Program-made: the position numbers and the translations under genes
Source of the DNA: Anabaena subtropica FACHB-260
GTDB lineage: Bacteria; Cyanobacteriota; Cyanobacteriia; Cyanobacteriales; Nostocaceae
Direction of reading: 5' to 3'
Length of the DNA stretch: 64,000 bases
Assembly: GCF_014697105.1 (NCBI RefSeq)
Contig: NZ_JACJRF010000007.1
Span: 1-64,000 of the forward strand
The notes under the pieces: generated by a model
Told to the model about the DNA's origin: nothing
Database searches by the model: none
Seen by the model: only the letters and a program-made list of their open reading frames with translations
Part shown: positions 47,219 to 57,544 of the stretch, piece by piece
Layout of the letters: every line of letters starts with the position of its first letter
Numbering within the stretch: the stretch's first letter is position 1

Positions 47219-48811
47219 TTAAACGTTTTTTGGTTGTTCTATGCGCTTAAAAATGGGTTGGGGTTGACGCAACTGTTGTTTATTAGATAACAACCCCCAT
47301 TGTGAATGAGTCGCAAAAGGAGGGATATCTGTTTGTTCGTTAAAGTTAATTCCAAAACCCAGTTGCTGATAAATATTGCTACTGATATTTGGAATTACCG
47401 GGGAAAGCAAATAAGCGGCCAGTCTAACAGATTCTAAAACAGTGTACAGTACCGTTTCTACTTCCTGTTGTCGTCCTTGTTTATATAATGTCCAAGGGGC
47501 TTGTTCATCAATAAACTTATTGCTGGCTTGTACCAATGACAACACAGCCTCACAAGCTTGATTAAAAGCTAACACTTCATAAGCTTGTTTGACTTTTTCC
47601 CCTAAATTTACACCCAGTGCTTTCAAAGTATTTTCCGCAGGAATATCTTCATTGGTAATGGATAGCGCATAGTCAGCGCAGTATTTTTTCACCATGTTCA
47701 AGGTGCGATTGAGCAAATTACCTAAATCATTCGCTAAATCTGCATTCAGCACATTGATGAATCTAACTTCATTAAAGTCGCCATCTTTGCCAAATTCGAT
47801 TTCCTTAAGGAAGTAATAACGAACTGCATCATTACCATACTGCTCGACTAGACCTATAGGATCTACTGTATTCCCTAAGCTTTTGCCCATTTTTTGACCA
47901 TCTTTGGTCAAAAATCCATGTCCAAAAACTCTGTCTGGTAAAGGTAAGCCAGCAGACAAAAGCATTGCAGGCCAATAAACAGCATGGAACCGCAGGATAT
48001 CTTTACCAATTAGATGTAGGTTTATCGGCCACCATTTTGCTAAGGCATTTTCCAAGGTTGGTTCGTCTTGGGGATCTAATAATGCTGTGACGTAAGCCAG
48101 CAGTGCATCGAACCAAACATATAAGGTATGCTTAGGGTCTGTGGGTACAGGAAAGCCCCAATCTAGATTTACCCGCGAAATCGAAAAATCTTGCAACCCT
48201 TGCTTGACAAAGTTCAGAACTTCATTGCGTCGACTTTCTGGCTGGATAAAATCAGGATGAGACTGATAAAATTCTTCTAATTGAGTTTGATATTTCGAGA
48301 GACGAAAAAAGTAATTTTGTTCATCTCGCCACTCAACTTCTTTATTAGTATGAATAGGGCAACGATTGCCTTCTAGCAGTTCCCTTTCTTCTTTAAACTC
48401 TTCACAGGATACACAATACCAGCCTTTTTGCTGCCCTTGGTAGATGTCACCAGCTTCCCACACTCGCCCAAAAAATTCGTTTACAATTGCTTTGTGACGA
48501 TCAGCCGTAGTTCGACTAAAGCGATCGTATTGAATATTCAACAATTCCCACAAACTAACAAAGCTGGGGACAATTTCATCACAAAACTCTTGTGGTGCTT
48601 TGCCTAAACTCTCAGCTGAACGCTGAATTTTTTGTCCGTGTTCATCGGTACCTGTTATTAACAGCACATCACGCCCTAATAGCTTCTGAAACCGCGCTAC
48701 TGCGTCTGCTGCCATTGTTGTGTAAGCACTACCAATGTGCGGAACATCATTTACATAATACAGAGGCGTTGTCAGTGCAAATGTTTTTTCTGCTTTATTC
48801 ACTAGATTCAT
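47219..48811 (-). CDS. metG: Methionyl-tRNA synthetase
   Basis: A 530-residue class I aminoacyl-tRNA synthetase. The HIGH motif is NDVPHIGSAYT and KMSKS is KDGQKMGKSLGN. A zinc-knuckle type insert is seen as WYCVSCEEFKEERELLEGNRCPIH. It charges initiator and elongator tRNA-Met. The C-terminal tRNA-binding (Trbp111-like) extension of longer forms is missing, as in the short cyanobacterial type. ATG at 48811. Confidence 0.96.
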   Translation of the reverse strand: MNLVNKAEKTFALTTPLYYVNDVPHIGSAYTTMAADAVARFQKLLGRDVLLITGTDEHGQKIQRSAESLGKAPQEFCDEIVPSFVSLWELLNIQYDRFSRTTADRHKAIVNEFFGRVWEAGDIYQGQQKGWYCVSCEEFKEERELLEGNRCPIHTNKEVEWRDEQNYFFRLSKYQTQLEEFYQSHPDFIQPESRRNEVLNFVKQGLQDFSISRVNLDWGFPVPTDPKHTLYVWFDALLAYVTALLDPQDEPTLENALAKWWPINLHLIGKDILRFHAVYWPAMLLSAGLPLPDRVFGHGFLTKDGQKMGKSLGNTVDPIGLVEQYGNDAVRYYFLKEIEFGKDGDFNEVRFINVLNADLANDLGNLLNRTLNMVKKYCADYALSITNEDIPAENTLKALGVNLGEKVKQAYEVLAFNQACEAVLSLVQASNKFIDEQAPWTLYKQGRQQEVETVLYTVLESVRLAAYLLSPVIPNISSNIYQQLGFGINFNEQTDIPPFATHSQWGLLSNKQQLRQPQPIFKRIEQPKNV

Positions 48812-49191
48812 GCAAAATAAAAAATTAGCTTATAAAAACGTTTTATATCTTAACTTCTATCAAGAAAATCACGCAATCATATAATAATAACCCTTTTTTC
48901 TCAAATCACGCTTTAATATTAGCAAATTTCCTACCTCAAAAATTATTTTGTCCTATCTATCAATCCAGCTAATCTCTCAGCAAAAGACTGAAACTAACTA
49001 CTAATAATCTGAGTGAATACTTTCATTCTATTTATAGTGATATAGAATACAAAATCCCAGATATCTACAATTTGTTGGCTTTTGTGAATAAGACATTTCT
49101 ACCTTAAGACAGCCATCGGATGGGTAAAGAAATGTAAAAATTAAATCAAGATAAACTGCGATATTTTCCAAAAAAAACATATTGATCAGGT
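48812..49191. other. Divergent AT-rich intergenic region
   Basis: About 380 nt between metG (leftward) and an acyltransferase gene (rightward). No frame, RNA or repeat is seen; it should contain the two promoters. Confidence 0.4.
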
Positions 49192-49917
49192 ATGAGTGTA
49201 AACAACCCCCTAGACATTTCTCAGACATTCTTAACAACACTTTCTACTAAAATGTTTCTCTATTACGAGAATCGCATTCCCCAAGATGCCAGTTTGTTAA
49301 TAGTGAGCAATCATCGCAGTTTTATGGATGCAATGGTTTTAATGTCGGCTTTATCGAGTCCAGTCCGCTTTGCTTGCCATCACTATATGGGACAAGTGCC
49401 AATATTGCGGGAGATTGTCACAGGACAATTGGGTTGCTTTCCGTTAGAAGAAAATCAACACCGTCAGCAAAGTTTTTTTGTCCAGTCACAAAAGCTACTA
49501 CAATCGAAACAGATGGTAGGAGTGTTTCCTGAAGGGGCTGATCCGATGGTGAAATATACTCCAGCAAATAAAGTAGGAGAATTTCGCCGGGGCTTTTCTC
49601 ATCTGGCGTTACGATCACAAGTGAAGGATTTGGCAGTTTTACCAGTGGCGATCGCTTCCCTAGAAGAAAGCAATACTGCGGCTTTTCCCCTAAAATTGTT
49701 GACTTTGTTTGACCCTTCAGAACCCTTATTTAATCAGTCTGGTTGGCATCCTCTGGTCATCTATCATCGGGTTGCTGTATTAATCGGTCGTCCTTACTGG
49801 ATTACATCCCAACATCACAACCAATATCACGGCAAACAAGCGAAAAATGTTGTGGCTGAACTGACCACACACTGTCATGATGAAATTGCTAAATTACTCC
49901 TACAAGGTTGTTATTAA
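49192..49917 (+). CDS. PlsC-type lysophospholipid acyltransferase
   Basis: A 241-residue acyltransferase of the LPLAT/PlsC superfamily. The catalytic NHxxxxD is VSNHRSFMDAM (about residue 42) and the EGTR-equivalent is VFPEGADPM. It lacks the N-terminal membrane helix of classical PlsC. It is 366 nt upstream of an alpha/beta hydrolase gene on the same strand. The acyl acceptor is unknown; a second, more typical PlsC is encoded at 59968-60606. Confidence 0.8.
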   Translation: MSVNNPLDISQTFLTTLSTKMFLYYENRIPQDASLLIVSNHRSFMDAMVLMSALSSPVRFACHHYMGQVPILREIVTGQLGCFPLEENQHRQQSFFVQSQKLLQSKQMVGVFPEGADPMVKYTPANKVGEFRRGFSHLALRSQVKDLAVLPVAIASLEESNTAAFPLKLLTLFDPSEPLFNQSGWHPLVIYHRVAVLIGRPYWITSQHHNQYHGKQAKNVVAELTTHCHDEIAKLLLQGCY

Positions 49918-50283
49918 GATTAAAAATCTTAGTGGAAAACAGGTGACAGAGAAAAGGTTATAAGCTTGAAAGTCTCTTGATATCTGTATTTGATAAATAT
50001 TTGTTGTCATAGTCTCTCAGGCGACCCCTATGCCATCACTAATATGAGATAAATTTTCTTGAGATTTCTAGATTAACTTCTAGGATAATCATCAATAATT
50101 AAGAAAGCATGATTTAACATAACACGGCACTCATCAAAGTATCTTTAAAAAAGACTTATACAGCCCAAGTTATGATTTGAACTGAACTATCACGCTTCAC
50201 CCTTGTATTGTCCATTGATACAAAGTATGGGGTTGTCATAGGGTAGAGTTTATCAAAACAGCAAATAGAATTTAAATTTGACA
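49918..50283. other. Spacer between acyltransferase and hydrolase genes
   Basis: About 366 nt without a gene or obvious hairpin. The length argues that the hydrolase has its own promoter rather than being co-transcribed. Confidence 0.4.
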
Positions 50284-51114
50284 ATGGCAGAAGTTGAACT
50301 AAAACCGTGTTTCCTGACTCCTAGACGAGTACAACCTGAGTATCCGTTGTTTGTCTATTTGCCAGGAATGGATGGAACTGGTCAATTATTGCGATCGCAA
50401 ACTGCGGGTTTAGAAATTGGCTTTGATGTCCGTTGTTTGGCGATCCCCCGCCAAGACCTCACTAGCTGGGATGTCCTCACAAATAACGTCTTAGACTTAA
50501 TCCATGCAGAATTAGAAAATAGTTCCCAGAGGCCAGTCTACTTGTGTGGTGAATCTTTTGGGGGTTGTTTGGCGATGAAAGTAGCGACTCAAGCACCCAA
50601 ATTATTTAAACGCCTAATTCTGATTAACCCCGCTTCAGCCTTTAAGCTACGTCCTTGGTTAAGTGGGTTTTCTCAATTGACTTACTTGGTTCCAGAATGC
50701 TTCTATGATGTGGGCGCATTGGGGCTACTGCCATTTTTAGTATCTTTACCACGCATCTGTCGGAGTGTGCGCCACGAATTGTTAAAAACAATGCGTTCTG
50801 TACCCTCAGAAACAGTAAATTGGCGGTTATCTTTACTGCGAGAATTTGATGTCAGTGATGAGCAATTGCGCTCTCTCACTCAAACAACATTTTTAATTGC
50901 GGGTGGAAGCGATCGCTTGTTACCATCTGTCATTGAAGTTAAACGCATAGGGAATATCATCCCCAATACCAAGACATTAATTCTACCTAACAGTGGACAC
51001 GCTTGCTTACTAGAGCAAGATGTTAATCTCTATGAAATTATGCAAATTAATAATTTTTTAGAGATTAAAAGTCCTCAAATTACCCATCTCAAAGTTCCAC
51101 AACAAAAAATTTGA
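50284..51114 (+). CDS. Alpha/beta hydrolase (esterase/acyltransferase type)
   Basis: A 276-residue alpha/beta hydrolase. Oxyanion region: FVYLPGMDGTGQLL. Nucleophile elbow: LCGESFGGCLAM (Ser). Catalytic Asp: IAGGSDRLLPS. Catalytic His: NSGHACLLEQDV. This form, starting with YLPGMDGTG and with GESFGG, matches the hydrolase half of plant phytyl ester synthase-like (ELT) proteins. A TTG two codons upstream (50278) is also in frame. It lies downstream of an LPLAT gene, the other half of those plant fusions; a joint role in esterifying phytol or acyl chains is conjecture. Confidence 0.75.
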   Translation: MAEVELKPCFLTPRRVQPEYPLFVYLPGMDGTGQLLRSQTAGLEIGFDVRCLAIPRQDLTSWDVLTNNVLDLIHAELENSSQRPVYLCGESFGGCLAMKVATQAPKLFKRLILINPASAFKLRPWLSGFSQLTYLVPECFYDVGALGLLPFLVSLPRICRSVRHELLKTMRSVPSETVNWRLSLLREFDVSDEQLRSLTQTTFLIAGGSDRLLPSVIEVKRIGNIIPNTKTLILPNSGHACLLEQDVNLYEIMQINNFLEIKSPQITHLKVPQQKI

Positions 51115-51273
51115 TATTTGTAACTTTTCTCTCTATGTCTCTATGGTAAAAATATTGAACCACAGAGGCACAGAGAATTAATATAGAAAATTGCCCTGAT
51201 TGGTAGATGTCAAACCCTTAACTTATTGGCTACAAAGAAAAGATAGAGGGTCTGATGAGGGTAATGATCACAA

Positions 51274-52320
51274 ATGGCAGACAAATCACCAGCAAACATA
51301 GAAAAAACTACAAAACCATCTTTAATAGATACTTTTGCTAAAGTTGGACAAGCAACATTTAAACAAACACAACAATTATTTGAGCAAGGAACTCAGTTAA
51401 CAGGTACAGTCATTAATCATCTGAGCGAAAATTGGCTGATCAGAAAAATATCAGGCTTTTTAAATCTTAATTGGCTAATTGGTGCGAGTGATAATGTAGA
51501 TGTAGAAAAAGTAGCCGCATCAGTTAACAAACTCAAACAAAAATATCCCCAGGAATCACCCAGCCAAATTTCCCACCGCATCATGATGGATAAAGCTGCT
51601 AAATCTGGTGGAGTGGGTCTAGCTAGTAGCATTTTACCTGGAGTCGCCGCCGCTTTATTAGCGGTAGATTTAGCTGCAACATTGAAATTGCAGACAGAAA
51701 TGCTTTATGAGATTGCGGCTGCTTATGGGCTAGATTTAAAAGACTCTGCACGGAAAGGGGAACTTTTGACAATTTTTGGTTTAGGCTTGGGTGGAGGTCG
51801 CCTCTTGAAGGCAGCAGGGTTAGCCTTACTGAGAAATATACCCTTTGCTGGTGCGGCGATCGCTGCCAGTTCCAATGCCACACTCAGTTATTCTTTAGGA
51901 TATGCAGCTTGTCGATTTTATGAAGCTAAGTTAGACGCTGCAACTCCCATAAATTCCCCAGAGACACTGGCAAACTTAAAAGCCCAGAGTGAGAGATATT
52001 TAGAAACAGCGATCGCTCAAGAAGCCGTCATGGATCAAATCTTAGTTCACATGATCCTAGCCAGCCATCCAGAAAAGACTTGGGAACAAATCCTACCAGA
52101 CTTGCAAACTGCCAACCTCAGCCCCACATCCTTAGCAGCCATCAAGCAAAATATCAAATCACCCCAACCATTAGAACAGTTGCTTAACCAATTAAATCGT
52201 GATTTTGCCGTTCCCTTACTCGCCCGTTGTCGCAAAATTGCCCAAATTGATCACCAGACTACACCATTAGAGCAAGAAATAATCACGGCGATCGCCAATA
52301 AATTTGATATTAGTCAATAA
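51274..52320 (+). CDS. EcsC-like membrane-associated protein
   Basis: A 348-residue protein. The central part (about 105-215) contains glycine/alanine-rich hydrophobic stretches (GGVGLASSILPGVAAALLAVD, GLGLGGGRLLKAAGLALL, PFAGAAIAASSNATLSYSLG) and the sequence TLKLQTEMLYEIAAAYGLDL, typical of EcsC-family proteins. The N-terminal ~100 residues are helical and amphipathic (FKQTQQLFEQGTQLTGTVIN). Function is unknown; relatives are linked with ABC transporters or GTPase-type genes, but none is adjacent. The stop codon is followed immediately by a decayed Uma2 gene on the other strand. Confidence 0.6.
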   Translation: MADKSPANIEKTTKPSLIDTFAKVGQATFKQTQQLFEQGTQLTGTVINHLSENWLIRKISGFLNLNWLIGASDNVDVEKVAASVNKLKQKYPQESPSQISHRIMMDKAAKSGGVGLASSILPGVAAALLAVDLAATLKLQTEMLYEIAAAYGLDLKDSARKGELLTIFGLGLGGGRLLKAAGLALLRNIPFAGAAIAASSNATLSYSLGYAACRFYEAKLDAATPINSPETLANLKAQSERYLETAIAQEAVMDQILVHMILASHPEKTWEQILPDLQTANLSPTSLAAIKQNIKSPQPLEQLLNQLNRDFAVPLLARCRKIAQIDHQTTPLEQEIITAIANKFDISQ

Positions 52321-52461
52321 TCAATAGTTATTTTCCTCTGGATCAATACAGAGCGATCGTAATCGCTGCTTTAATTGCTCTATTTGTCGTTCTGCCACAG
52401 GTTCACCATCAGAACTGGGATAGAACACTTCTGTCTGTTGGTTTGAGGATACTCTTAATTA
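52321..52461 (-). pseudogene. Remnant of a Uma2-family endonuclease gene
   Basis: The minus strand reads LRVSSNQQTEVFYPSSDGEP and then VAERQIEQLKQRLRSLCIDPEENNY plus stop (52321-52323). YPSSDGEPVAE is the start of Uma2 proteins, and the LKQRLRSLCIDPEE element is their C-terminal end, joined directly with the ~150-residue nuclease core deleted. No start codon is visible. Interpretation: an internal deletion left only the two ends. Confidence 0.6.
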
Positions 52462-52481
52462 TATTGTCATATTATGGCTGA

Positions 52482-53660
52482 TTAATCCGGTATCAGTCGT
52501 TCCAATCCACGGGCAATCCAGGGTAAAAATCCTAGCACTAACAATACTCCTAGCAAATTGAATATCAACTGTGCATTAGCAATCTGTCGTGCCACATTAT
52601 CCCCTGCCCCTGCTAAGGTAGAAACCCATAGAGATAATGCTGCCAATTGGCTGGCAAACAAAAGTCCCACAGTGACGGAAGCAAAATTAAATAAAAAGTG
52701 AAACAACCCCGTTCTGATGGCTGGAGGCTTACGCCCAATGGTAGCAACTAAGGTATCAGCACAAGTGCCAATTTCAGCACCTAGCATTAGGGCAATACCT
52801 GTGGGTAATGAAATCAAACCTTGGCTAGCCAAAGTAACGACAATGGCAACAGTCGCAGAGGACGATTGAATCAAAACTGTAAACAATCCTCCTACTAAAG
52901 CACCCTGTAAGGTGTTGTGTCCTAAATTCTCCATCCAATTAATAAACTGTGGGTAATCTCTAAATGGTGCTGTGGCATTTTCAATGTAACCAAGACCAAA
53001 AAAGAGTAAGCCAATACCAAGTACAATTAAGCCAATTTGTTTGAGACGTTCATTTTTCCCCAGCAAAGATAATAAAAAACCCATGAACAATGCTATGGGT
53101 GCATATTCGTCAATATTAAAAGCAACAACTTGCACTCCGAAGGCTGTACCAATATTAGAACCTAAAACTACACCCAGAGATTCTAAATAAGTTAATAAAC
53201 CTGCACTGACCATCGCAATGACAATGATGATTGTTACCGATGATGAATCTAAAATTGTTGTGACGATTGAACCAGTAATCACTCCTCCTAAGGGATTGGT
53301 AGTGAACTTGCGAAGGATATTTCGGACGCGATCGCCGGCTAGTGTTTCCATCCCTTCCGCCATTTTGGCTACACCATACAAAAACAGCACCAAACCAGCC
53401 ATTACACCCATAACAATATGAAAAATATTTAATTCTTCCTGTGCTTTTAGCTGATTAACTACGCCTATAGTTTCGGTCTTCTGGAATTGTTGCTGATTTT
53501 CAATCTTTTTAACACTGATTGCTGTTACTTGCTGTCTGATGATTGAAGATTCTGTTCCAGCAGCATAGAAATCATTTTTTAAATTGAAGATACCAATAAA
53601 TAGAAATAAAGACAAAATCAGTAAAAATATAAATTTGATAATAATTTTCTTGAAAAACAT
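52482..53660 (-). CDS. Na/Pi cotransporter family protein
   Basis: A 392-residue membrane protein of the PhoU/Na-Pi cotransporter II family. Two inverted half-repeats are visible, each with the QSSS-like signature: LDSSSVTIIIVIAMVSAGLL in the first and VLIQSSSATVAIVVTLASQGL in the second, plus GSNIGTAFGVQ and GAEIGTCADTLVA. About eight to nine membrane helices follow an N-terminal signal-anchor (FIFLLILSLFLFIGIF). It imports phosphate with sodium. The PhoU-like C-terminal domain of longer members is absent. ATG 53660 preceded by GGTGG is preferred over GTG 53669. Confidence 0.85.
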   Translation of the reverse strand: MFFKKIIIKFIFLLILSLFLFIGIFNLKNDFYAAGTESSIIRQQVTAISVKKIENQQQFQKTETIGVVNQLKAQEELNIFHIVMGVMAGLVLFLYGVAKMAEGMETLAGDRVRNILRKFTTNPLGGVITGSIVTTILDSSSVTIIIVIAMVSAGLLTYLESLGVVLGSNIGTAFGVQVVAFNIDEYAPIALFMGFLLSLLGKNERLKQIGLIVLGIGLLFFGLGYIENATAPFRDYPQFINWMENLGHNTLQGALVGGLFTVLIQSSSATVAIVVTLASQGLISLPTGIALMLGAEIGTCADTLVATIGRKPPAIRTGLFHFLFNFASVTVGLLFASQLAALSLWVSTLAGAGDNVARQIANAQLIFNLLGVLLVLGFLPWIARGLERLIPD

Positions 53661-54008
53661 TTTTACCACCCAAAAATTGAATAATAAATATGGGAGTTGA
53701 TTAGTAAAGAAAATCTAAAAAGCATTTCACTTAGATTGGATCAGGTTATAGTTTTTCCAAAAAATTCAAAACACCGGATGTAATCCGAAATACTTATTCA
53801 ATAAAACTATTGATGGCTTTTGTGTCTATATTGCTGCCAAAATCGCATCTTCTACACCAACTTTATTGCTTCGTAATTTTTTTGGCATTAATGTTCTTAG
53901 ATTCCCATCTCATCCTGCTTAATTCATATTAGGCATAATTTCAGTGATTTATTACAGAAAAGGGACGGATATTTTACCCATCCCTCAAGATATTTATTAG
54001 CGGCAAAA
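53661..54008. other. Intergenic region without visible gene
   Basis: About 340 nt of AT-rich DNA, presumably with the cotransporter promoter. I see no structured element or frame. Confidence 0.4.
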
Positions 54009-54299
54009 CTAGCTAGCCTCCCCTTCTTTTATGCTAGGTTCTATATTATTTGTATGTTGTTCAGCTAATTCAGCCTTGGCTTCAGCAAGGATATCTTCAA
54101 AATTTTCACCAACTTCTGCAATTACTCCCTTACCTTTTTCGTAGATGACAATTCCACTTTTGATAGTTGCCTTGGTTAAGGATTTACCCATACCTCCTAC
54201 CGCAGGAATAATCACAGGTAGAAGAACTATTGCAGCAATACCAGGGATACCAAGACCTTCAACTATTTCGTCTAACTCAGGTATTATTTTAAGAGCCAT
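54009..54299 (-). CDS. DUF5132-family small protein
   Basis: A 96-residue protein. Residues about 18-38 are hydrophobic (IPGIAAIVLLPVIIPAVGG), followed by an amphipathic segment (KSLTKATIKSGIVIYEKGKG) and an acidic tail (VGENFEDILAEAKAELAEQ). The combination matches DUF5132, small membrane-associated proteins of cyanobacteria that often lie with other stress-related small membrane proteins. Its function is unknown. It stands alone between two long intergenic regions. Confidence 0.7.
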   Translation of the reverse strand: MALKIIPELDEIVEGLGIPGIAAIVLLPVIIPAVGGMGKSLTKATIKSGIVIYEKGKGVIAEVGENFEDILAEAKAELAEQHTNNIEPSIKEGEAS

Positions 54300-54830
54300 G
54301 AGGATTTTTAACTTCTAGATTCCTACGCCTTAATCGTACTAGTCTTGATTAAATTAAAAACAAGATATTGCTTATAATTTCATCAATCTTTACATCATGA
54401 TTTTCTGACAATCTAAATAAATTACTCAATTTTATACCTACTTACAAAATCCAGCTTTCTTTGGAATTAACTTAGCTTCTAGACTAGTTTTCGAGCCAAT
54501 AATATTATCAATAACAATTTGATATCAGAAACTAATTTTAAAAATTGTCAATCACAAAATATCGTTGATTGACGCATTGCTACAGCTATTTTCACTCCTA
54601 CTAGGTATTAAGTTGCGTATCTGATACTGACTTGAAGTTTTAGTCTTTGGCATTGCTTTCTCAGGGATTTTCGCCAATTCTCAGTTGCTGTTTGGAACGC
54701 TTAAGCGATTCAAAAAATTGTCAGTTGTGATTCTCCCCCTACTCCCTACTTCCCAATCCCCTCATCCTGAAACAAAATTTTTGAGCAATACTGGTACAAG
54801 AAAGCATATATACATAGACAAAATCCCAAC
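54300..54830. other. Intergenic region upstream of pepA
   Basis: About 530 nt between the DUF5132 gene and pepA, divergent. No frame or repeat stands out apart from a C-rich tract (CTCCCCCTACTCCCTAC) at about 54733-54760. Both promoters must be here. Confidence 0.4.
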
Positions 54831-56306
54831 ATGGCAATTCAATTGAGTGATCAGCCTCTACTAGAATGGGCGGGCGATAGTTTAGCGATCGCATTATTTG
54901 AAGATGCAGTCGAGTTAACTGGCGAACTGGCGAGTTTAGATGAAAAGTTTGCCGGTATTTTAAAAGAACTAATTACCGAAGAAGAATTTACAGGCAAAGT
55001 CAACAGCACAGTTTTTGCCCGTGTCAGTGCAAATAGCCCAGTACGTAAAATAATTTTGGTAGGTTTAGGCAAAAACGAAGCCTTCAAAGTAGAAACCCTT
55101 AGACGTGCGGCGGCGGCTGTAGGTAGAATAGCTAAAAAACAAAAAAGCAAAGTTTTGGGCTTGAGTTTTCCTTTGTGGAACAATGATCCCACGGCCTCAG
55201 CCCAAGCAATTGCCGAAGGTGTGCAATTAGCGCTTTACCAAGATAATCGCTTTAAATCAGATCCAGAAGAGAAAGCTTCCCAAGTCGAAACAGTAGAATT
55301 ACTGGGTTTTGCCGGACAAGAAGCGGCAATTAACAAAGCAAATCAAATTGTGTCTGGAGTAATTTTGGCTCGCCAGTTAGTAGCTGCGCCCGCCAATAGC
55401 CTCACACCAATCACTTTGGCAGAAACTGCTGAACAAATTGCCAAAGATCATGGTTTGCAAATACAAATATTAGAGCAGGAAGATTGTGAAAAGCTAGGCA
55501 TGGGTGCATTTTTAGGAGTTGCCCAAGCTTCCGATTTGCCACCAAAATTCATTCACTTGACTTATAAACCAGAAGGCACACCCAAACGTAAACTCGCAAT
55601 TGTCGGCAAAGGTTTAACCTTCGATTCCGGTGGACTCAACATTAAAGGCGCTGGTAGCGGTATCGAAACCATGAAAATTGATATGGGCGGTGCAGCCGCT
55701 ACCTTAGGCGCGGCTAAAGCCATTGCCCAAATTAAACCAGATACCGAAGTTCACTTCATCTCAGCCGTGACGGAAAACATGATTAGCGGTCACGCCATGC
55801 ACCCAGGAGATATCCTGACAGCATCTAACGGCAAAACCATCGAAGTGAACAACACCGATGCTGAAGGGCGTTTAACCCTAGCCGATGCCCTAGTGTATAC
55901 CGACAAATTAGGCTTAGATGCGATCGTTGATTTGGCAACATTAACCGGTGCAAACGTCATTGCTTTAGGGGATGATATCGCCGGGTTATATACTCCCGAT
56001 GATGCTTTAGCTGGGCAGATAGAACAAGCGGCTGCGGACTCAGGGGAAAAGTTATGGCGGATGCCATTAGAAGAAAAATACTTTGAAGGACTCAAATCAG
56101 GTATCGCCGACATGAAAAACACCGGGCCGCGTCCTGGTGGTTCAATCACGGCTGCCTTATTCCTCAAGCAGTTTGTCAAAGACACCCCTTGGGCGCACTT
56201 AGATATCGCCGGGCCAGTTTGGGCAGATAAAGAAAACGGCTACAACGGGCCAGGTGCAACCGGCTATGGCGTGAGGCTGTTGGTTGATTGGGTACTGAGT
56301 GAGTAG
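54831..56306 (+). CDS. pepA: Leucyl aminopeptidase
   Basis: A 491-residue M17-family metallo-aminopeptidase. Metal and catalytic residues are visible in [20 protein letters not shown] (Lys, Asp), [17 protein letters not shown]-like [12 protein letters not shown], and the signature [14 protein letters not shown] (Asp, Glu, Arg). It removes N-terminal residues from peptides in the cytoplasm as a hexamer with two metal ions per subunit. ATG 54831; 212 nt to plsX, with repeat-rich sequence. Confidence 0.96.
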   Translation: MAIQLSDQPLLEWAGDSLAIALFEDAVELTGELASLDEKFAGILKELITEEEFTGKVNSTVFARVSANSPVRKIILVGLGKNEAFKVETLRRAAAAVGRIAKKQKSKVLGLSFPLWNNDPTASAQAIAEGVQLALYQDNRFKSDPEEKASQVETVELLGFAGQEAAINKANQIVSGVILARQLVAAPANSLTPITLAETAEQIAKDHGLQIQILEQEDCEKLGMGAFLGVAQASDLPPKFIHLTYKPEGTPKRKLAIVGKGLTFDSGGLNIKGAGSGIETMKIDMGGAAATLGAAKAIAQIKPDTEVHFISAVTENMISGHAMHPGDILTASNGKTIEVNNTDAEGRLTLADALVYTDKLGLDAIVDLATLTGANVIALGDDIAGLYTPDDALAGQIEQAAADSGEKLWRMPLEEKYFEGLKSGIADMKNTGPRPGGSITAALFLKQFVKDTPWAHLDIAGPVWADKENGYNGPGATGYGVRLLVDWVLSE

Positions 56307-56518
56307 AGGTATAAGGGTATAGGGAAAGAATAAAGATAAATTTCTTTTCCCTTACACCCTCACACCCTCATACCCTTACTCCCTTAACTATGTGCTATCT
56401 TGGGCTTGCCCCTGAAACTTGTTGCAATAGTCACAAGAGTGATGTGGTGGTGAGAAAGTTAAGATTTTTCAGCCAAGCCATCTGGTAAAATTTGTAAGGT
56501 TTCTAGAAGCTTTGAGCA

Positions 56519-57544
56519 ATGAGATCGACTTGCGTACGGATAGCAATTGACGCAATGGGAGGGGATCACGCACCCAATGAAATCGTAGCTGGCGCAGTGC
56601 GAGCAAGCGAGGAATTGGGTGTAAAAGTATTGCTGGTGGGTGATCCCCAAACAATTGCATCTGCCTTGCCACCAAAAACTAATTTGGAGCGGGTGGAGAT
56701 CGTTCCTGCTGAGGAAGCGATCGCAATGGATGAGGAGCCTTTGAACGCGGTAAGACGCAAGCGCAAGGCTTCTATTAATGTGGCTATGGATTTAGTTAAG
56801 CAGCAGCAGGCCGATGCAATATTCTCGGCTGGTCATTCTGGTGCAGCAATGGCATCAGCTTTACTGCGATTAGGACGATTGCCAGGAGTTGACCGTCCAG
56901 CAATAGGGACTGTGTTTCCCACAATCAAAGCTGGCAAACCTGTACTAATACTAGATGTGGGTGCCAACGTAGACTGCCGTCCTAAGTTTTTAGAGCAGTT
57001 TGCTGTGATCGGGTCGATTTATAGTCAGTACGTCTTAGGTACAGGCGAACCTAAAGTGGGTTTGTTAAATATCGGTGAGGAAGATACTAAAGGCAATGAG
57101 TTAGCCCTGCGTACCCACCAACTGTTAAAGGAAAATACCCACATAAGATTTATTGGTAATGCCGAAGGACGAGATGTGCTTTCCGGCGAGTTTGATGTAA
57201 TTGTGTGCGATGGCTTTGTCGGCAATATTTTACTAAAATTTGCTGAGGCGATAGGCGGTGTAATTCTGCAAATTTTGCGAGAAGAATTACCCCAAGGCTT
57301 ACACGGTCAAATCGGAACAGCTATCTTAAAACCTAACCTGAAGCGAATTAAACAGCGCATGGATCATGCAGAACACGGCGGTGCTTTGCTGTTGGGGGTA
57401 TCAGGTGTTTGTTTAATCGGTCACGGTAGCTCTCAAGCACCTTCAGTATTTAATGCCATTCGCATGGCAAAAGAAGCTGTAGACAATCAGGTGATGCAAC
57501 AACTGCAATCCCAATATGAAATTTTACACAGTACCAGCGATTAG
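56519..57544 (+). CDS. plsX: Phosphate acyltransferase
   Basis: A 341-residue enzyme that makes acyl-phosphate from acyl-ACP, feeding phospholipid and glycolipid synthesis. The family start RIAIDAMGGDHAPNEIV and the segments LDVGANVDCRPKFL, RTHQLLKENTHIRFIGNAEG, DVIVCDGFVGNILLK and GGALLLGVSGVCLIGHGSS are conserved. It heads a four-gene lipid cluster (plsX-fabH-fabD-plsC), a common bacterial order, although the spacers here contain repeats. Confidence 0.96.
   Translation: MRSTCVRIAIDAMGGDHAPNEIVAGAVRASEELGVKVLLVGDPQTIASALPPKTNLERVEIVPAEEAIAMDEEPLNAVRRKRKASINVAMDLVKQQQADAIFSAGHSGAAMASALLRLGRLPGVDRPAIGTVFPTIKAGKPVLILDVGANVDCRPKFLEQFAVIGSIYSQYVLGTGEPKVGLLNIGEEDTKGNELALRTHQLLKENTHIRFIGNAEGRDVLSGEFDVIVCDGFVGNILLKFAEAIGGVILQILREELPQGLHGQIGTAILKPNLKRIKQRMDHAEHGGALLLGVSGVCLIGHGSSQAPSVFNAIRMAKEAVDNQVMQQLQSQYEILHSTSD

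Noticed and set aside
52321-52461. A functional small gene with DPEE C-terminus
   Set aside because: No start codon or ribosome-binding site is present and the sequence joins the two ends of a much longer Uma2 family protein.
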